DNA from: Pseudomonas sp. ANT_J12
Lineage (GTDB): Bacteria > Pseudomonadota > Gammaproteobacteria > Pseudomonadales > Pseudomonadaceae
Length of the DNA stretch: 64,000 nucleotides
Direction of reading: 5' to 3'
NCBI RefSeq assembly: GCF_008370045.1
Contig: NZ_VOBN01000004.1
Location: 389,148-453,147, forward strand
Position numbers and translations under genes: made by a program. This document shows, piece after piece, positions 9,887 through 19,492 of this stretch. Each line of letters opens with the position of its first letter. The first letter of the stretch is position 1. The notes under the pieces are model-generated. The model was given only the letters and a program-made list of their open reading frames with translations, was not told the origin of the DNA and made no database searches.

Positions 9887-12561
9887 TTGTTAAGCCGCCG
9901 CAAAGCCATCTGCAAACCGCCGGACAAGGTGTCTGCACCGCCGCTGTCCGGCGGCACGCCGTAGCGGTTGGGCAGTTTGTCGCCGGGAAAGCCGAACAAC
10001 AGCAACGGCATAAACGGCAGCACCGGCGACAGGCAGCCAAAAATCAGCAGTGTGGGGATCCCGCGCCCCATGTCATGCAGTCGACGCAGGATCGCGCCGA
10101 GCAACAACGCGGCGCCCAGCAGCAACACGCCAAAACCAGAGAGCGCCGTGCCGCTCATCAACGCCAGGTACGGGGTGATCAGCACACACCCCAGCACTTG
10201 CCAGATAAACGCCTTGCGCCCCAGTCGAGAACCGAGGCGCCAGAACGCCGTGGCCGGCACGGGGCGAGTGTCGCTGTGGGCCAGTAGCACGCGTTCGGTC
10301 CAGGACAACAGGGCCGTGAGCGCCAGGCGCAGGCCCACGCTGTTCTCGGTGTTGTCCTTGCCGTACTGCAGGATTGTCAGCACCTTGGTCCGCGGCACGC
10401 CCGCCGCGCCATAACGGACCAGGCTTTTCAGCGTATCGAGGAGTGAATAAACCACCAGTTTCTCGACACCGAAATCCTCCAACACTTTCTCAGGCGGCCA
10501 CACCGGCTCGCCCTTGATCAAGCCATTGCGGAACCCTTCGAACCAGTCATCTTCGCAACTGACGGCAGCGATGGATTGCAACAGCGCGCGGTGCTGCTCG
10601 GCGTTCAGGCTCGGATCCTGGTACAGCACGCCCCAGAGCAGCATCAGGCCCAACACCTCTTCGCCGCAGGCATCAGGATCACTTTCGATGCAGGTGTAGA
10701 GTTGCGCATTACCCGGCAGCGTCGCGCTGTCGAGGGCCTGTTGCACATTGAACAGCTTCTGCACGAGCAAGCCATGCACCGGATCGCTGGCTTGCAACCA
10801 GCCCAGCAAACCGCTGCAACCGCCTTGCTCACGTTGCAAACGCCGTAGCAGCGGTTGGAGCCGACTCAGGGGATGCGCCGGGTTGACGTCGAGCCGCTCC
10901 AGACAGCTTGAATCGATCAACGCCAGCCAACGTTCCGGCTGATCGAGCAACGCCAGCAGGAACATGGTTTGCGCGTGCCATTGCCACACCGCCTCGCCTT
11001 GGCCAATCGGCGGCAATAGCATTTCGCGCTGTTCCAACTGGGCCAGCAGGCTCACACCGCGCAGGTCCACGTCCGCTTGCGCGTCTTGCAGATCAAATGC
11101 CTGATCGATCCGCACCAGAGCGGACGTATCGTAAGGCCGCAGCCTGCACAGCCAGAGGCGGCAAATGTCGTGCGGTTCGTCCTTTTTCAATTCTTCGGCC
11201 AATTGCGGCTGAACCGAACGGCTGCCGAGGAAGGCCTTCATCGCCAACGGGATGGGCGCCTGATTCAGCCAGCACAGTTGCTGTTCGGCCTGATACTTGA
11301 ACCCGCTCAACACCAGGCTTTCGAGGGCGTCGAGCGGCTGCGGTTCATCGAGTATCTGTTGCAGCAACCCCACATCGCCACGGTGCAACGCCCAGGCATG
11401 CCGGTACAGCTGTTGCAGACGGGAATCCGCAGCATCGCCCAGCAGCAAGGCCAGCAGCGGCAGTTCATCCCCGGTCATCCGCCAATCGACAAAAGCGGCC
11501 GTAAAGCCTTGCAGGTCGAGTTGCCCGACCCCAAGCCAGCGCGCCAGCGTCTCGGGACGTTGTGAAGGGCTGCCATAGGTTTGGCTGACATCGGCGAGGT
11601 CAACAGGCCAGTCGCGGAAATGCTCCAGACGGTCAAAAGCCTGGATCAGCAGTGCCACAAAGTCCGGCTGACGCTTGGCGCACAGCTCCAGCAAACGGCT
11701 TTCGGCCTTGGGGTGGCGATGTTCCTGCCAGAGCCGGATCCAGCCAGGCAACGCCTGATCTTCCAGGCCCGCCAAGCTGTTCTGGCACGCCAATAAATAC
11801 AGCCAGTCGGCATCGTCCGGGGCTTGTGCCTGCTGTTCGACGCACCATTGCCGCAGACCGGGACCGCCGATACCCGCCTGAGTGAACTGCACCAGCAGGC
11901 GCTGGATAAATGTGTCATCGGCCGGCAGCGGCAAACAGGTGTGGTGGCTGGCAAAGTCTACGAACTCACGCAGAGGACGATGCTGGAAGATGTAGTCGAG
12001 GCTGCGGGCATACCAGAGGGTTTCCAGCTGCGCAGGCTCGGGCCAATCGTCCATCAGCGTCGTGTCGAACGGGTCCGGGCCCTTGATGCGTTGCAGGAAC
12101 GCTTCGACTTCTTTCGCCTGGTCGAACTCCAGCTCCATCAACTGCTGCTCCCAAGCCAGCCGTTGCGCCAACAGATTCGCGCAGCGGTAGGACAGCGGAC
12201 CGGCGTTGGCCAATGGATGGAACAGACCCCAACTGAGGTCATCGAGGGCGTCCAGCGGCAATAGATCCAAAGCTTTGACGAAGGCTTGCCAGGCCTGCGG
12301 ATTGAAACGCCGCGCCGGGTCTTCGAGCAGCGCGTAGAAATCCACGATGGTTTGCGGCATCTCAGGGGCGCCAGCCTCCTCTTCCGTTTCGTCCTCTTCC
12401 TGCCGGGCGAAACGGTTGGCGCTTTCATAGGCTTCACGCAATGCCTGGAAGCCTTCGGGATCACTTTCCGGGTGATGCTGCGGCAGACGCGCGCGGTAGG
12501 CATCCCGGATCAGTGCCTGGTCTTTGGTGGGCTCTATGCCCAGACGAATCCAGCAACTCAT
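9883..12561 (-). CDS. large J-domain-like membrane protein (DjlB/DjlC-like)
   Basis: This 892-residue protein begins with a J-like domain (about residues 1-50, IRDAYRARLPQHHPESDPEGF). The usual HPD tripeptide, which stimulates Hsp70 ATPase, is HPE here (residues 30-32). A long tryptophan- and leucine-rich helical region follows. The last 150 or so residues contain several hydrophobic segments (VLGCVLITPYLALMSG, FGVLLLGAALLLGAIL, TLLIFGCLSPVLPFMPLLLF) resembling a DUF805-type membrane region. It overlaps the end of hscC tail to tail, and its start overlaps the stop of the next gene upstream, so the two are an operon. It probably works with HscC, by analogy with E. coli DjlB/DjlC. Confidence 0.85.
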   Translation of the reverse strand: MSCWIRLGIEPTKDQALIRDAYRARLPQHHPESDPEGFQALREAYESANRFARQEEDETEEEAGAPEMPQTIVDFYALLEDPARRFNPQAWQAFVKALDLLPLDALDDLSWGLFHPLANAGPLSYRCANLLAQRLAWEQQLMELEFDQAKEVEAFLQRIKGPDPFDTTLMDDWPEPAQLETLWYARSLDYIFQHRPLREFVDFASHHTCLPLPADDTFIQRLLVQFTQAGIGGPGLRQWCVEQQAQAPDDADWLYLLACQNSLAGLEDQALPGWIRLWQEHRHPKAESRLLELCAKRQPDFVALLIQAFDRLEHFRDWPVDLADVSQTYGSPSQRPETLARWLGVGQLDLQGFTAAFVDWRMTGDELPLLALLLGDAADSRLQQLYRHAWALHRGDVGLLQQILDEPQPLDALESLVLSGFKYQAEQQLCWLNQAPIPLAMKAFLGSRSVQPQLAEELKKDEPHDICRLWLCRLRPYDTSALVRIDQAFDLQDAQADVDLRGVSLLAQLEQREMLLPPIGQGEAVWQWHAQTMFLLALLDQPERWLALIDSSCLERLDVNPAHPLSRLQPLLRRLQREQGGCSGLLGWLQASDPVHGLLVQKLFNVQQALDSATLPGNAQLYTCIESDPDACGEEVLGLMLLWGVLYQDPSLNAEQHRALLQSIAAVSCEDDWFEGFRNGLIKGEPVWPPEKVLEDFGVEKLVVYSLLDTLKSLVRYGAAGVPRTKVLTILQYGKDNTENSVGLRLALTALLSWTERVLLAHSDTRPVPATAFWRLGSRLGRKAFIWQVLGCVLITPYLALMSGTALSGFGVLLLGAALLLGAILRRLHDMGRGIPTLLIFGCLSPVLPFMPLLLFGFPGDKLPNRYGVPPDSGGADTLSGGLQMALRRLNN

Positions 12562-13256
12562 GACCAGTCGAACTCCCCTAAGGATGCCGGGCGCTGCGGC
12601 GGATCAAGCTCCAGATGCCAAGGCAAGTCGGCCAGGAAAGCGGGCATGTTCCGGCCCAGGCCGCGAGCGATACGCAGACTGCTCGAAAACTCACCTTGTC
12701 GGTCCAGTTCGTAAGCCAGGGTATCGTCGCTGCTGCTCAGGCAGCCCCAGAAGGCGCGACCGGTGAGAAATCCGTTGAAATAGGAATACCAGTCGTCGTA
12801 GTGATATTGCGCCCTGACGGCCAGGCGCCAATGCAGCCAGAGACTTTCGGCGAGATCGATCCACTGGTTGCGCACGCCACACCGCAACAGAAACCCCATG
12901 CGCCCCAGATCCCACGCCTGGATACCCCCCGAGCCGCAGCCCTCGAAGGTACGGCTGGCAAACTCATGCAAGATGCGCTCGCGGGGTTCCAGGGTCTGGA
13001 GCAACGCCTGCCACTCACCGGGCAAACAGCGTTGCCATGAGCGATACGCCTCTTTGAGGCGTGTGGCGTGACCGTCATCGGTCATTCTTTCGAGCATGCC
13101 CAACAATTGCGGCCGGTCATCAATGCCCCAGCTGCATTGCAGGTCGATATATTCCGGGCCGGAATAGAACGCGGGCTCGTCGTATCCGGCACGCGGATTG
13201 AGGGCGACCATTGGCGCGGAAAGACCGCACAGCCAGCGCTGTTGTAGCTCGTCCAT
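12558..13256 (-). CDS. DUF1266-like protein of the hscC neighbourhood
   Basis: This 232-residue protein of unknown function resembles the YbeR/DUF1266 proteins found beside hscC in enterobacteria. Visible features are GGIQAWDLGRMGFLLRCG, a W-rich centre and a paired-aromatic FNGFLTGRAFWG stretch. The ATG at 13256 is chosen because residues upstream in the same frame look like noncoding translation. Its stop overlaps the start of the J-domain-like gene by four bases, so translation is probably coupled. No signal peptide or membrane segment is evident. Confidence 0.75.
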   Translation of the reverse strand: MDELQQRWLCGLSAPMVALNPRAGYDEPAFYSGPEYIDLQCSWGIDDRPQLLGMLERMTDDGHATRLKEAYRSWQRCLPGEWQALLQTLEPRERILHEFASRTFEGCGSGGIQAWDLGRMGFLLRCGVRNQWIDLAESLWLHWRLAVRAQYHYDDWYSYFNGFLTGRAFWGCLSSSDDTLAYELDRQGEFSSSLRIARGLGRNMPAFLADLPWHLELDPPQRPASLGEFDWS

Positions 13257-13366
13257 GAAAAAAAGCTCCGGGCCGACCAGGCAGAATGGGAGTCGGCAAA
13301 CTGGCGCGGATTGTAGAGAAACCGTCGCAAGGCGGCAAAGCCTACAGGGCTGTTTTTTCCCCGGAC

Positions 13367-13394
13367 ACAAAAAGGCCCCGACAGGTCGGGGCCT
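13367..13394 (-). terminator. rho-independent terminator of ibpA
   Basis: On the minus strand GGCCCCGACCTGTCGGGGCC forms a strong stem (13374-13393) followed by a run of Ts (13373-13367). It lies about 50 bases beyond the ibpA stop. Confidence 0.9.
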
Positions 13395-13444
13395 TCATTC
13401 AGCGGGTTACAGCCTGTTCAGACGAATGTGTGTCTTCGAATGAC

Positions 13445-13891
13445 TCAGTGCTGCAGCGCTGGTTTTTGCGTCCCGTTGATCGGGATGCGTTTGGCTTTCG
13501 CCTCTTCCGGAATGACCCGCAACAGGTCGATGCTCAACAAACCGTTGCTCAGGCCGGCAGCCTTGATTTCGATATGGTCCGCCAGACGGAAAGACAGTTT
13601 GAAGGCACGCTGTGCGATGCCTTGGTACAGATAGGTGACGTCTTCGGTCGCGTCACGTTTACCGCCACTGATGGTCAGCACACCTTTTTCCACTTGCAGT
13701 TCCAGGTCTTCTTCCTGGAACCCGGCGGCCGCTACAACAATGCGGTATTGGTCATCGCCGTGTTTTTCCACGTTGTAAGGTGGATAGGTGCTGCCTGGCT
13801 CGTTGCGCAAGGCGGTTTCGAACAGGTCGTTGAAACGATCGAAACCTACCGAGGAACGGAACAGTGGTGCCATGGAAAATGCCGTCGTCAT
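13445..13891 (-). CDS. ibpA: small heat-shock protein IbpA (Hsp20)
   Basis: This 148-residue holdase binds unfolding proteins in the cytoplasm and hands them to DnaK/ClpB. The alpha-crystallin domain spans about residues 35-130 with YRIVVAAAGFQEEDLELQVEKG and AFKLSFRLADHI. The flexible N-terminus starts TTAFSMAPLFRSSVGFDR, typical of IbpA/B. A conserved IPI motif (KRIPING) near the C-terminus mediates oligomer contacts. Expression is evidently heat-controlled, since a sigma-32 promoter and a ROSE-like thermometer lie upstream and a terminator lies downstream. It appears monocistronic. Confidence 0.97.
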   Translation of the reverse strand: MTTAFSMAPLFRSSVGFDRFNDLFETALRNEPGSTYPPYNVEKHGDDQYRIVVAAAGFQEEDLELQVEKGVLTISGGKRDATEDVTYLYQGIAQRAFKLSFRLADHIEIKAAGLSNGLLSIDLLRVIPEEAKAKRIPINGTQKPALQH

Positions 13892-13894
13892 GAT

Positions 13895-13960
13895 TCAAAT
13901 CTCCTGAAAACATATCAGCAAGTTTTTTTGTCTCCGCGACCCGGATTCGGCATCGCGTAA
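13895..13960 (-). promoter_or_regulatory. ROSE-type RNA thermometer in the ibpA leader
   Basis: The untranslated leader of ibpA can fold so that CTTGCTGA (13922-13915) pairs with the Shine-Dalgarno region TCAGGAG (13907-13901), leaving one unpaired G. This is the hallmark of the ROSE heat-sensing hairpin. A second hairpin upstream joins CGCGA and TCGCG (about 13935-13957). ROSE elements are known before Pseudomonas ibpA. Confidence 0.85.
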
Positions 13961-13965
13961 CCCTT

Positions 13966-13993
13966 AGATAGGGACCGCTGATTGCATTTCAAG
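13966..13993 (-). promoter_or_regulatory. sigma-32 (RpoH) promoter of ibpA
   Basis: On the minus strand CTTGAAA (13993-13987) and CCCTATCT (13973-13966) are separated by 13 bases. This closely matches the heat-shock consensus CTTGAAA / CCCCATNT. Confidence 0.9.
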
Positions 13994-14013
13994 AGACTTT
14001 TTGCAGATTTTTT

Positions 14014-14973
14014 TCAGGCAGCTTCGGCGACTTGCAGACCCAATAAACGGGAGACCTGATCCAGCTCAGTTTCACGCCGCAGCACGGTAAACAGCTCGAC
14101 CGCTTCCGGATAATTGCGAGTCAGCATTGCCAGCCATTGCTTCAGGCGACCCGGCGATTGGCGCGGCGTCATCTGCGCCTTGGCCTGCAGCCAGAAGTCC
14201 TGAATCAACGGCAGCAGCTCGGCCCAGGTCATCTCGACCACTTCTTCACCGGCGCGCGCGGCGGCGATTTGCCGGGCCAGGTCCGGGCGCGACACCAGGC
14301 CACGACCAAGCATGATGTCTTCGACACCGCTGATCTCGCGGCAGCGGCGCCAGTCTTCGACACTCCAGATGTCGCCGTTGGCGAATACCGGCACCTTGAC
14401 CACGTCCTGCACCCGCGGAATCCATTCCCAGTGGGCGGGCGGTTTGTAGCCGTCGGTTTTGGTCCGCGCGTGCACCACGATGTGCGCCGCGCCGCCTTCG
14501 GCCAGGGCCGTGGCGCAGACCAGCGCGCCGTCCGGGCTGTCGAAACCGAGGCGCATCTTGGCGGTGACCGGGATATGCGCAGGCACCGCGCGACGCACAG
14601 TTTCGACGATCTGGTTGAGCAGCTCAGGTTCTTTGAGCAACACCGCGCCGCCACGGGACTTGTTGACGGTCTTGGCCGGGCAGCCGAAGTTCAGGTCGAT
14701 GACTTCGGAACCCAACTCGCAGGCCAGCGCAGCGTTTTCCGCCAGGCACACCGGATCGGAACCGAGCAACTGCACGCGCAGCGGTACGCCGGACGCGGTG
14801 CGGGCACCGGTCAGAAGCTCAGGGCCAAACTTGTGGTAATAGGCCGGCGTGAGCAGTTGATCGTTGATCCGAATGAATTCGGTCACGCACCAATCGATAC
14901 CGCCGACGCGGGTCAGCACGTCCCGCAGGATGTTGTCGACCAACCCCTCCATGGGCGCCAAAGCAATTTGCAT
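14014..14973 (-). CDS. dusC: tRNA-dihydrouridine(16) synthase
   Basis: This 319-residue FMN enzyme reduces uridine to dihydrouridine in tRNA D-loops. The start [17 protein letters not shown] is the DusC-type flavin-binding N-terminus. [19 protein letters not shown] holds the catalytic cysteine, and [16 protein letters not shown] is another family signature. The ATG at 14973 is preferred to an in-frame TTG at 14988 because it fits the family start. A second Dus gene, dusA, lies at 49665. No operon partner is evident. Confidence 0.95.
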   Translation of the reverse strand: MQIALAPMEGLVDNILRDVLTRVGGIDWCVTEFIRINDQLLTPAYYHKFGPELLTGARTASGVPLRVQLLGSDPVCLAENAALACELGSEVIDLNFGCPAKTVNKSRGGAVLLKEPELLNQIVETVRRAVPAHIPVTAKMRLGFDSPDGALVCATALAEGGAAHIVVHARTKTDGYKPPAHWEWIPRVQDVVKVPVFANGDIWSVEDWRRCREISGVEDIMLGRGLVSRPDLARQIAAARAGEEVVEMTWAELLPLIQDFWLQAKAQMTPRQSPGRLKQWLAMLTRNYPEAVELFTVLRRETELDQVSRLLGLQVAEAA

Positions 14974-15059
14974 GGAAAACACACTCAACGAAAAACGTGC
15001 GGCAGTTTACTGGTTTCGGCGCGTAGAAGGTATTTCGTCAGACGGGGCGGTGGCGATTG

Positions 15060-15170
15060 TGATGACGCCTTCGCGGGCAAGCCTTGCTCCTACAGGTTTT
15101 GCGGCGTATGCAAACTGGGCGTACGGCACACATCTGTAGGAGCGAGGCTTGCCCGCGAAAAGGCCCGCCC
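15060..15170. repeat. REP pair (inverted)
   Basis: Two inverted REP cores (about 15065-15094 and 15134-15164) lie in the gap between dusC and the thioesterase gene, about 40 bases apart. Confidence 0.9.
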
Positions 15171-15177
15171 AGACAAC

Positions 15178-15615
15178 CTACGAAGGGATTGGCAACGCCG
15201 GGCCATAACCTTCGATAAATTCCGCCGGCATGCGTTTGGGCTTGCCGGTGGACAATTCGATGCAGACGAAGGTGGTCTGGGCGCGCAGCAGCGTGGTGTT
15301 GTCGCTGGGGCGCTTGAGCTGGAAGTGGCGGGTCATTTTCAGGCGCTGGTCCCAATCGACGATCCAGGTCGCCAATTGCAACTCATCGCCTTCATAGGCG
15401 GCGGCGAGGTAATCGATCTCGTGGCGCACCACGGCCATCGCCCGATCCAGCCGACGGTACTCGACCAGGTCCAGGCCGAGCCGTTGCGAGTGGCGCCAGG
15501 CGCAGCGTTCGAGCCAGGTCACGTACACCGCGTTGTTCGCGTGGCCCAGCCCGTCGATGTCCTCGGCGCCGACTTCCAGATCAATGATAAATGGCGTTGC
15601 CCGATCCCAGCCCAT
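15178..15615 (-). CDS. acyl-CoA thioesterase, 4-hydroxybenzoyl-CoA thioesterase fold
   Basis: This is a 145-residue single hot-dog-fold protein, the usual length of the YbgC/FcbC thioesterases that hydrolyse acyl-CoA thioesters. The signature DIDGLGHANNAVYVTWLERCAW near residues 18-40 carries the position of the catalytic Asp (normally D-x-x-G-H-x-N-N). The substrate cannot be told from sequence. It is followed by a REP pair, and the next gene on the same strand, an alpha/beta hydrolase, ends 48 bases upstream of its start. Confidence 0.9.
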   Translation of the reverse strand: MGWDRATPFIIDLEVGAEDIDGLGHANNAVYVTWLERCAWRHSQRLGLDLVEYRRLDRAMAVVRHEIDYLAAAYEGDELQLATWIVDWDQRLKMTRHFQLKRPSDNTTLLRAQTTFVCIELSTGKPKRMPAEFIEGYGPALPIPS

Positions 15616-15663
15616 GCCCCACTCCCGGTCAGATAAATTCGACCGGCGCAGTGTAACGGATGC

Positions 15664-16497
15664 TCAGGCCGATTGCCGTGCTTGAAGGCTGCGCCCTGAC
15701 AGCAGTGATAGCACCCCATCAATCACCCGAGGGTCTGCGAGCACACGCTGATGGCCGCCCTCTTCCAGGCGCAGCAGACGGCTGTCGAACCAGGCTTCGT
15801 GGATCAGCTGGGACTCTTTGGCTTGCACATAGCAATCGTCTTCGGCGTGGACGATCAGCCCCGGCATATCGAGTTGATAGTGCGCAACATCCAGGGTGGC
15901 CGCGCGCATGCCGACGTCTTTCTCGACCTGACGGATGAACGCCGAACGGGCTTTGGGCGGCAGTCGCACATAACGGGCGAACCCACGCAGCACGCCGAGA
16001 ATCCGCGCCGGCGCAGCAATCGTGACCAGGGTTTCAGTGCGCAATCCCAACTGTACGGCGAGCATGGCACTGGCGCCGCCCATGGAGTGGCCAATGACCG
16101 CTTGCAGTGGCGGCAATTCGGCTGCCGCTTCGAGCATGGCCCGGGCGAACAGCACCACATTGGCCTCGCGACCCGGTGAGCGACCGTGGGCCGGGCCATC
16201 CAGCGCCACGACGGTGTAACCGGCGTCCACCAGCGCGGTGATCAGGCTGGCGAACTGGGTCGGCCGACCTTCCCAACCGTGCATCAGCAAGACCGTCGGG
16301 CCCTGCCCCCAGCGCAACGCCGAGAGGCCGAAGCGCAAGGTGATGCGCTCGGATTTTGCCAGCAGCGGCAACTCCCAGTCACGGGGTGCGAACGTGCGCG
16401 GCGTCATGAATGCCAGGCGCATTTTGCTCGCGACCATGTGCGGTGCGACCCAACCCAAGGTGCCATTAACGCCACGAACCCACTTTAACGTGCTCAT
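15664..16497 (-). CDS. alpha/beta-fold hydrolase
   Basis: This 277-residue cytoplasmic hydrolase has the oxyanion-hole motif LLMHGWEGRP near residue 70, the nucleophile elbow VIGHSMGGASA near residue 140, a late acidic residue in IVHAEDDCYV and a candidate catalytic His in LEEGGHQRVL. The triad therefore appears complete. The substrate is unknown. It lies just downstream of a TetR-family gene on the same strand, with about 30 bases between them, so the two are probably co-transcribed and TetR-controlled. Confidence 0.9.
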   Translation of the reverse strand: MSTLKWVRGVNGTLGWVAPHMVASKMRLAFMTPRTFAPRDWELPLLAKSERITLRFGLSALRWGQGPTVLLMHGWEGRPTQFASLITALVDAGYTVVALDGPAHGRSPGREANVVLFARAMLEAAAELPPLQAVIGHSMGGASAMLAVQLGLRTETLVTIAAPARILGVLRGFARYVRLPPKARSAFIRQVEKDVGMRAATLDVAHYQLDMPGLIVHAEDDCYVQAKESQLIHEAWFDSRLLRLEEGGHQRVLADPRVIDGVLSLLSGRSLQARQSA

Positions 16498-16529
16498 CGC
16501 TCCACTCCCCAGGCCATTTTGCCTTCAGG

Positions 16530-17069
16530 TCATAGCACCGCTGATTTGGCGGCGCGCAGCAATCGATCGGACAACTCGCCTGGCCCCAACGCCCGGGCCA
16601 GGGCCAAACCACCGACCATCAAGGCCATGTCGGCCAAGGCTTTGTCGGTGTCTTCCGGGCTGGCCGCCAACTGCGCGACCATCAGTTCCACATGCTCATT
16701 CAACGCCACACGGAATTCTTCCGGCAGACGCCCCAGCTCACCGATCGAAGCCGGGATCGGGCACGCCGAGCCTGAGGAATCACGGTGTTTGCGCGACAGG
16801 TAAAACGCCGCCACCAAGGCGCGGCGCTCTTCACCGGTCAACTCGACATCCATGTCGGCAATCAGCTCACGGCGGTGGCCGAGCAGCTGCTTGAACGCTT
16901 CCAGCATCATCGCGTCCTTGCTTTCAAAGTGTGCGTAGAAGCCGCCGACCGTCAGACCGGCCGCGCCCATCACTTCGCCCACACTCGGCTCGGCCGGGCC
17001 GCGCTGGATCAGCGCTGCACTGGCAGCCTTGAGGATGCGTTCGCGGGTTTGAGCTTTTTTATCGTTCAT
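16530..17069 (-). CDS. TetR/AcrR-family transcriptional regulator
   Basis: This 179-residue protein has an N-terminal TetR helix-turn-helix (about residues 8-55: RERILKAASAALIQRG, then GEVMGAAGLTVGGFYAHFESK) and a variable ligand-binding C-terminal part. It is adjacent and upstream of the alpha/beta hydrolase on the same strand. A perfect dyad about 28 bases upstream of its ATG is a likely autoregulatory operator. The ligand is not predictable. Confidence 0.93.
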   Translation of the reverse strand: MNDKKAQTRERILKAASAALIQRGPAEPSVGEVMGAAGLTVGGFYAHFESKDAMMLEAFKQLLGHRRELIADMDVELTGEERRALVAAFYLSRKHRDSSGSACPIPASIGELGRLPEEFRVALNEHVELMVAQLAASPEDTDKALADMALMVGGLALARALGPGELSDRLLRAAKSAVL

Positions 17070-17096
17070 CGTTGCCTCCGAATATTACGACTAGAA

Positions 17097-17112
17097 TATT
17101 ATTCGCATAATA
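17097..17112. promoter_or_regulatory. probable TetR operator (perfect dyad)
   Basis: TATTATTCGCATAATA is a perfect 16-base inverted repeat in the tetR upstream region. It lies in an A+T-rich promoter-like stretch. TetR proteins usually repress themselves from such sites. Confidence 0.55.
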
Positions 17113-17251
17113 AATTTGCGCAAGTCATGGCTGTGACCGCTGGTCTGAAGAACAGTTTTGAAGAAAAAGGAGAATTGGCCAAACGCCAGACAAACAAAAG
17201 GGCCATTCAATAATTGAATGACCCTTATAAATCCCGCAGAGCGGGTAATCG

Positions 17252-17327
17252 TGGCGTCCCCTAGGGGACTCGAACCCCTGTTACCGCCGTGAAAGGGCGG
17301 TGTCCTAGGCCACTAGACGAAGGGGAC
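17252..17327 (-). tRNA. tRNA-Glu (TTC), copy 1
   Basis: The complement reads GTCCCCTTCGTCTAGTGGCC and onward, with anticodon TTC in CCCTTTCACGG, a T-arm GGTTCGAGTCC and an encoded CCA end. It has 76 bases including CCA. It belongs to a tandem Glu-Ala-Glu-Ala array. Confidence 0.98.
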
Positions 17328-17406
17328 ACAAACCCTTCTATACACTGACCAGCGCTGAGCGCTGATCGATTCAAGGCCGGTGTGGCCAGACCTTGAACTG
17401 TAAAAT

Positions 17407-17482
<76 letters not shown>

Positions 17483-17534
17483 GATTTATCGCCTGGCGGC
17501 GGAGCAGCATCTTGCGACACTGCTTCTGTAAAAC

Positions 17535-17610
17535 TGGCGTCCCCTAGGGGACTCGAACCCCTGTTACCGCCGTGAAAGGGCGGTGTCCTAGGCCACTAGA
17601 CGAAGGGGAC
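17535..17610 (-). tRNA. tRNA-Glu (TTC), copy 2
   Basis: This copy appears identical to copy 1 across all 76 bases by eye. It lies exactly 283 bases from copy 1, as part of a direct duplication that also covers the spacer. Confidence 0.98.
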
Positions 17611-17689
17611 GCAAACCCTTCTATACAACTGATCAACGCTGAGTGTTGATCGCTTCAAGGCCGGTGTGGCCAGACCTTGAAGTGTAAAT

Positions 17690-17765
<76 letters not shown>

Positions 17766-17912
17766 TCATCGCTGAGGACGGGGCGAATCTTAATGGCGCA
17801 TCGGAAGGCTGTCAAACTTATTTTTAAAATATTTCAAAGTTTTTTGCCGACATAACAATCACTTACCGCCCTCCCCCCGAAAAACCGGGGGCTTGGGAAA
17901 GAACGCAGGCCC

Positions 17913-17993
17913 GTAGGAGCTGGCGAAGCCTGCGATCTTTTGGGGAACGCCGAAGTGCGAGATCAAAAGATCGCAGCCTTCGGCAGCTCCTAC
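17913..17993. repeat. intergenic inverted repeat, GATCAAAAGATCGCAGCCTTCGG family
   Basis: GTAGGAGCTGGCGAAGCCTGCGATCTTTT and its complement face each other in the gap between the tRNA array and gltX. A second member of this family lies at 27001-27066. The surrounding gap 17766-18010 shows no gene. Confidence 0.8.
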
Positions 17994-18010
17994 ACGGCAT
18001 CAAACGCTGT

Positions 18011-19492
18011 TCAGGCGATATTGCCCAACAGTTTTTCCCACTCCTTGTTTTCCTTCTTCGACACGCCACCGAGCAGGTCGAGGGCCTGGCGCAGACGGAA
18101 ACGGGTCAGGTCCGGGCCGAGGATTTCCATCGCATCGAGCACCGACACCGAACTGGCCTGGCCAGTGATCGCGGCAAACATCAGCGGCATGGCATCACGC
18201 AGCTTCAACTCCAGGGATTCGACCACCGCTTGAATCGTTGCGGTGATGCTGTCCTTCTCCCACTGACGCAGGCTTTCCAGCTTCCACAGGATCAACTGCA
18301 TCAACTGACGAACCTGATCACCCGAGAGCTTCTTGGATTCGAACAGTTTCGCGTCCGGGTTCACGCCACCGGCGAAGAAGAACCCGGCCAGCGGCGCAAC
18401 CTGGCTGAAGGTTTCAACCCGGCCCTGCACGTGCGGGGCGATTTTCATCATGTATTCAGGGTTCAGCGCCCAGGTCTGCAAGCGCGAAGCGAACTCTTCC
18501 ACCGGCAAGTCACGCAGCCACTGGCCGTTGAGCCACGACAGTTTCTCGATATCGAAAATCGGCCCACCGAGGGAGACGCGGCTCAGGTCGAAGTTGTCGA
18601 CCATTTCCTGCAACGAGAACTTCTCGCGCTCGTCCGGCATCGACCAGCCCATGCGGCCCAGGTAGTTGAGCATCGCTTCCGGCATAAAGCCCATGCGCTC
18701 GTAGAACGTCACCGAGGTCGGGTTCTTGCGCTTGGACAGCTTGCTCTTGTCCGGGTTACGCAGCAGCGGCATGTAGCACAGCTGCGGTTGTTCCCAGCCG
18801 AAGTACTCGTACAGCAGGATCAGTTTCGGCGCCGATGGCAGCCATTCTTCACCGCGCAGGACGTGGGTGATGCCCATCAAATGGTCGTCGACCACGTTGG
18901 CCAGGAAGTACGTCGGCAGGCCGTCGGTCTTCATCAACACTTGCATGTCCATGCGATCCCACGGGATCTCGACATCGCCACGCAGCATGTCCGGCACCAC
19001 GCACACGCCTTCGCTCGGCACTTTCATGCGGATCACGTGGGGTTCGCCAGCGGCCAGGCGACGGGCCACTTCTTCCTTGGACAGCAACAGCGCACGGCCG
19101 TCGTAGCGTGGGGTTTCGCCGCGAGCCATTTGCTCGGCGCGCATCTGGTCCAGCTCTTCGGCGGTGCAGAAGCACGGGAAGGCATGACCCATTTCAACCA
19201 GTTGCTGGCAGTACTTCTGATAGATGTCGCCGCGCTCGCTCTGACGGTAAGGACCGTGCGGGCCGCCGACGTCCGGGCCTTCGCTCCAGTCGATGCCCAA
19301 CCAGCGCAGGGCGTCGAAAATCTGCTGTTCGGACTCGCGGGTCGAACGCAATTGATCGGTGTCTTCGATCCGCAGGATGAACTCACCGCCGTGCTGCTTG
19401 GCAAAGCAGTAGTTGAACAATGCGATGTAAGCGGTACCTACGTGGGGGTCCCCGGTAGGCGATGGCGCGATGCGCGTGCGGACGGTGGTCAT
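18011..19492 (-). CDS. gltX: glutamyl-tRNA synthetase
   Basis: This 493-residue class I synthetase charges tRNA-Glu. The HIGH-type motif is in [14 protein letters not shown] near residues 8-21, and the KMSKS-type loop is SKLSKRKNP. The ATG at 19492 gives the standard [14 protein letters not shown] start; the frame is open further upstream but without family similarity. It lies close to two tRNA-Glu genes read from the same strand, an arrangement I recall from other pseudomonads. A clear inverted repeat lies downstream. Confidence 0.98.
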   Translation of the reverse strand: MTTVRTRIAPSPTGDPHVGTAYIALFNYCFAKQHGGEFILRIEDTDQLRSTRESEQQIFDALRWLGIDWSEGPDVGGPHGPYRQSERGDIYQKYCQQLVEMGHAFPCFCTAEELDQMRAEQMARGETPRYDGRALLLSKEEVARRLAAGEPHVIRMKVPSEGVCVVPDMLRGDVEIPWDRMDMQVLMKTDGLPTYFLANVVDDHLMGITHVLRGEEWLPSAPKLILLYEYFGWEQPQLCYMPLLRNPDKSKLSKRKNPTSVTFYERMGFMPEAMLNYLGRMGWSMPDEREKFSLQEMVDNFDLSRVSLGGPIFDIEKLSWLNGQWLRDLPVEEFASRLQTWALNPEYMMKIAPHVQGRVETFSQVAPLAGFFFAGGVNPDAKLFESKKLSGDQVRQLMQLILWKLESLRQWEKDSITATIQAVVESLELKLRDAMPLMFAAITGQASSVSVLDAMEILGPDLTRFRLRQALDLLGGVSKKENKEWEKLLGNIA

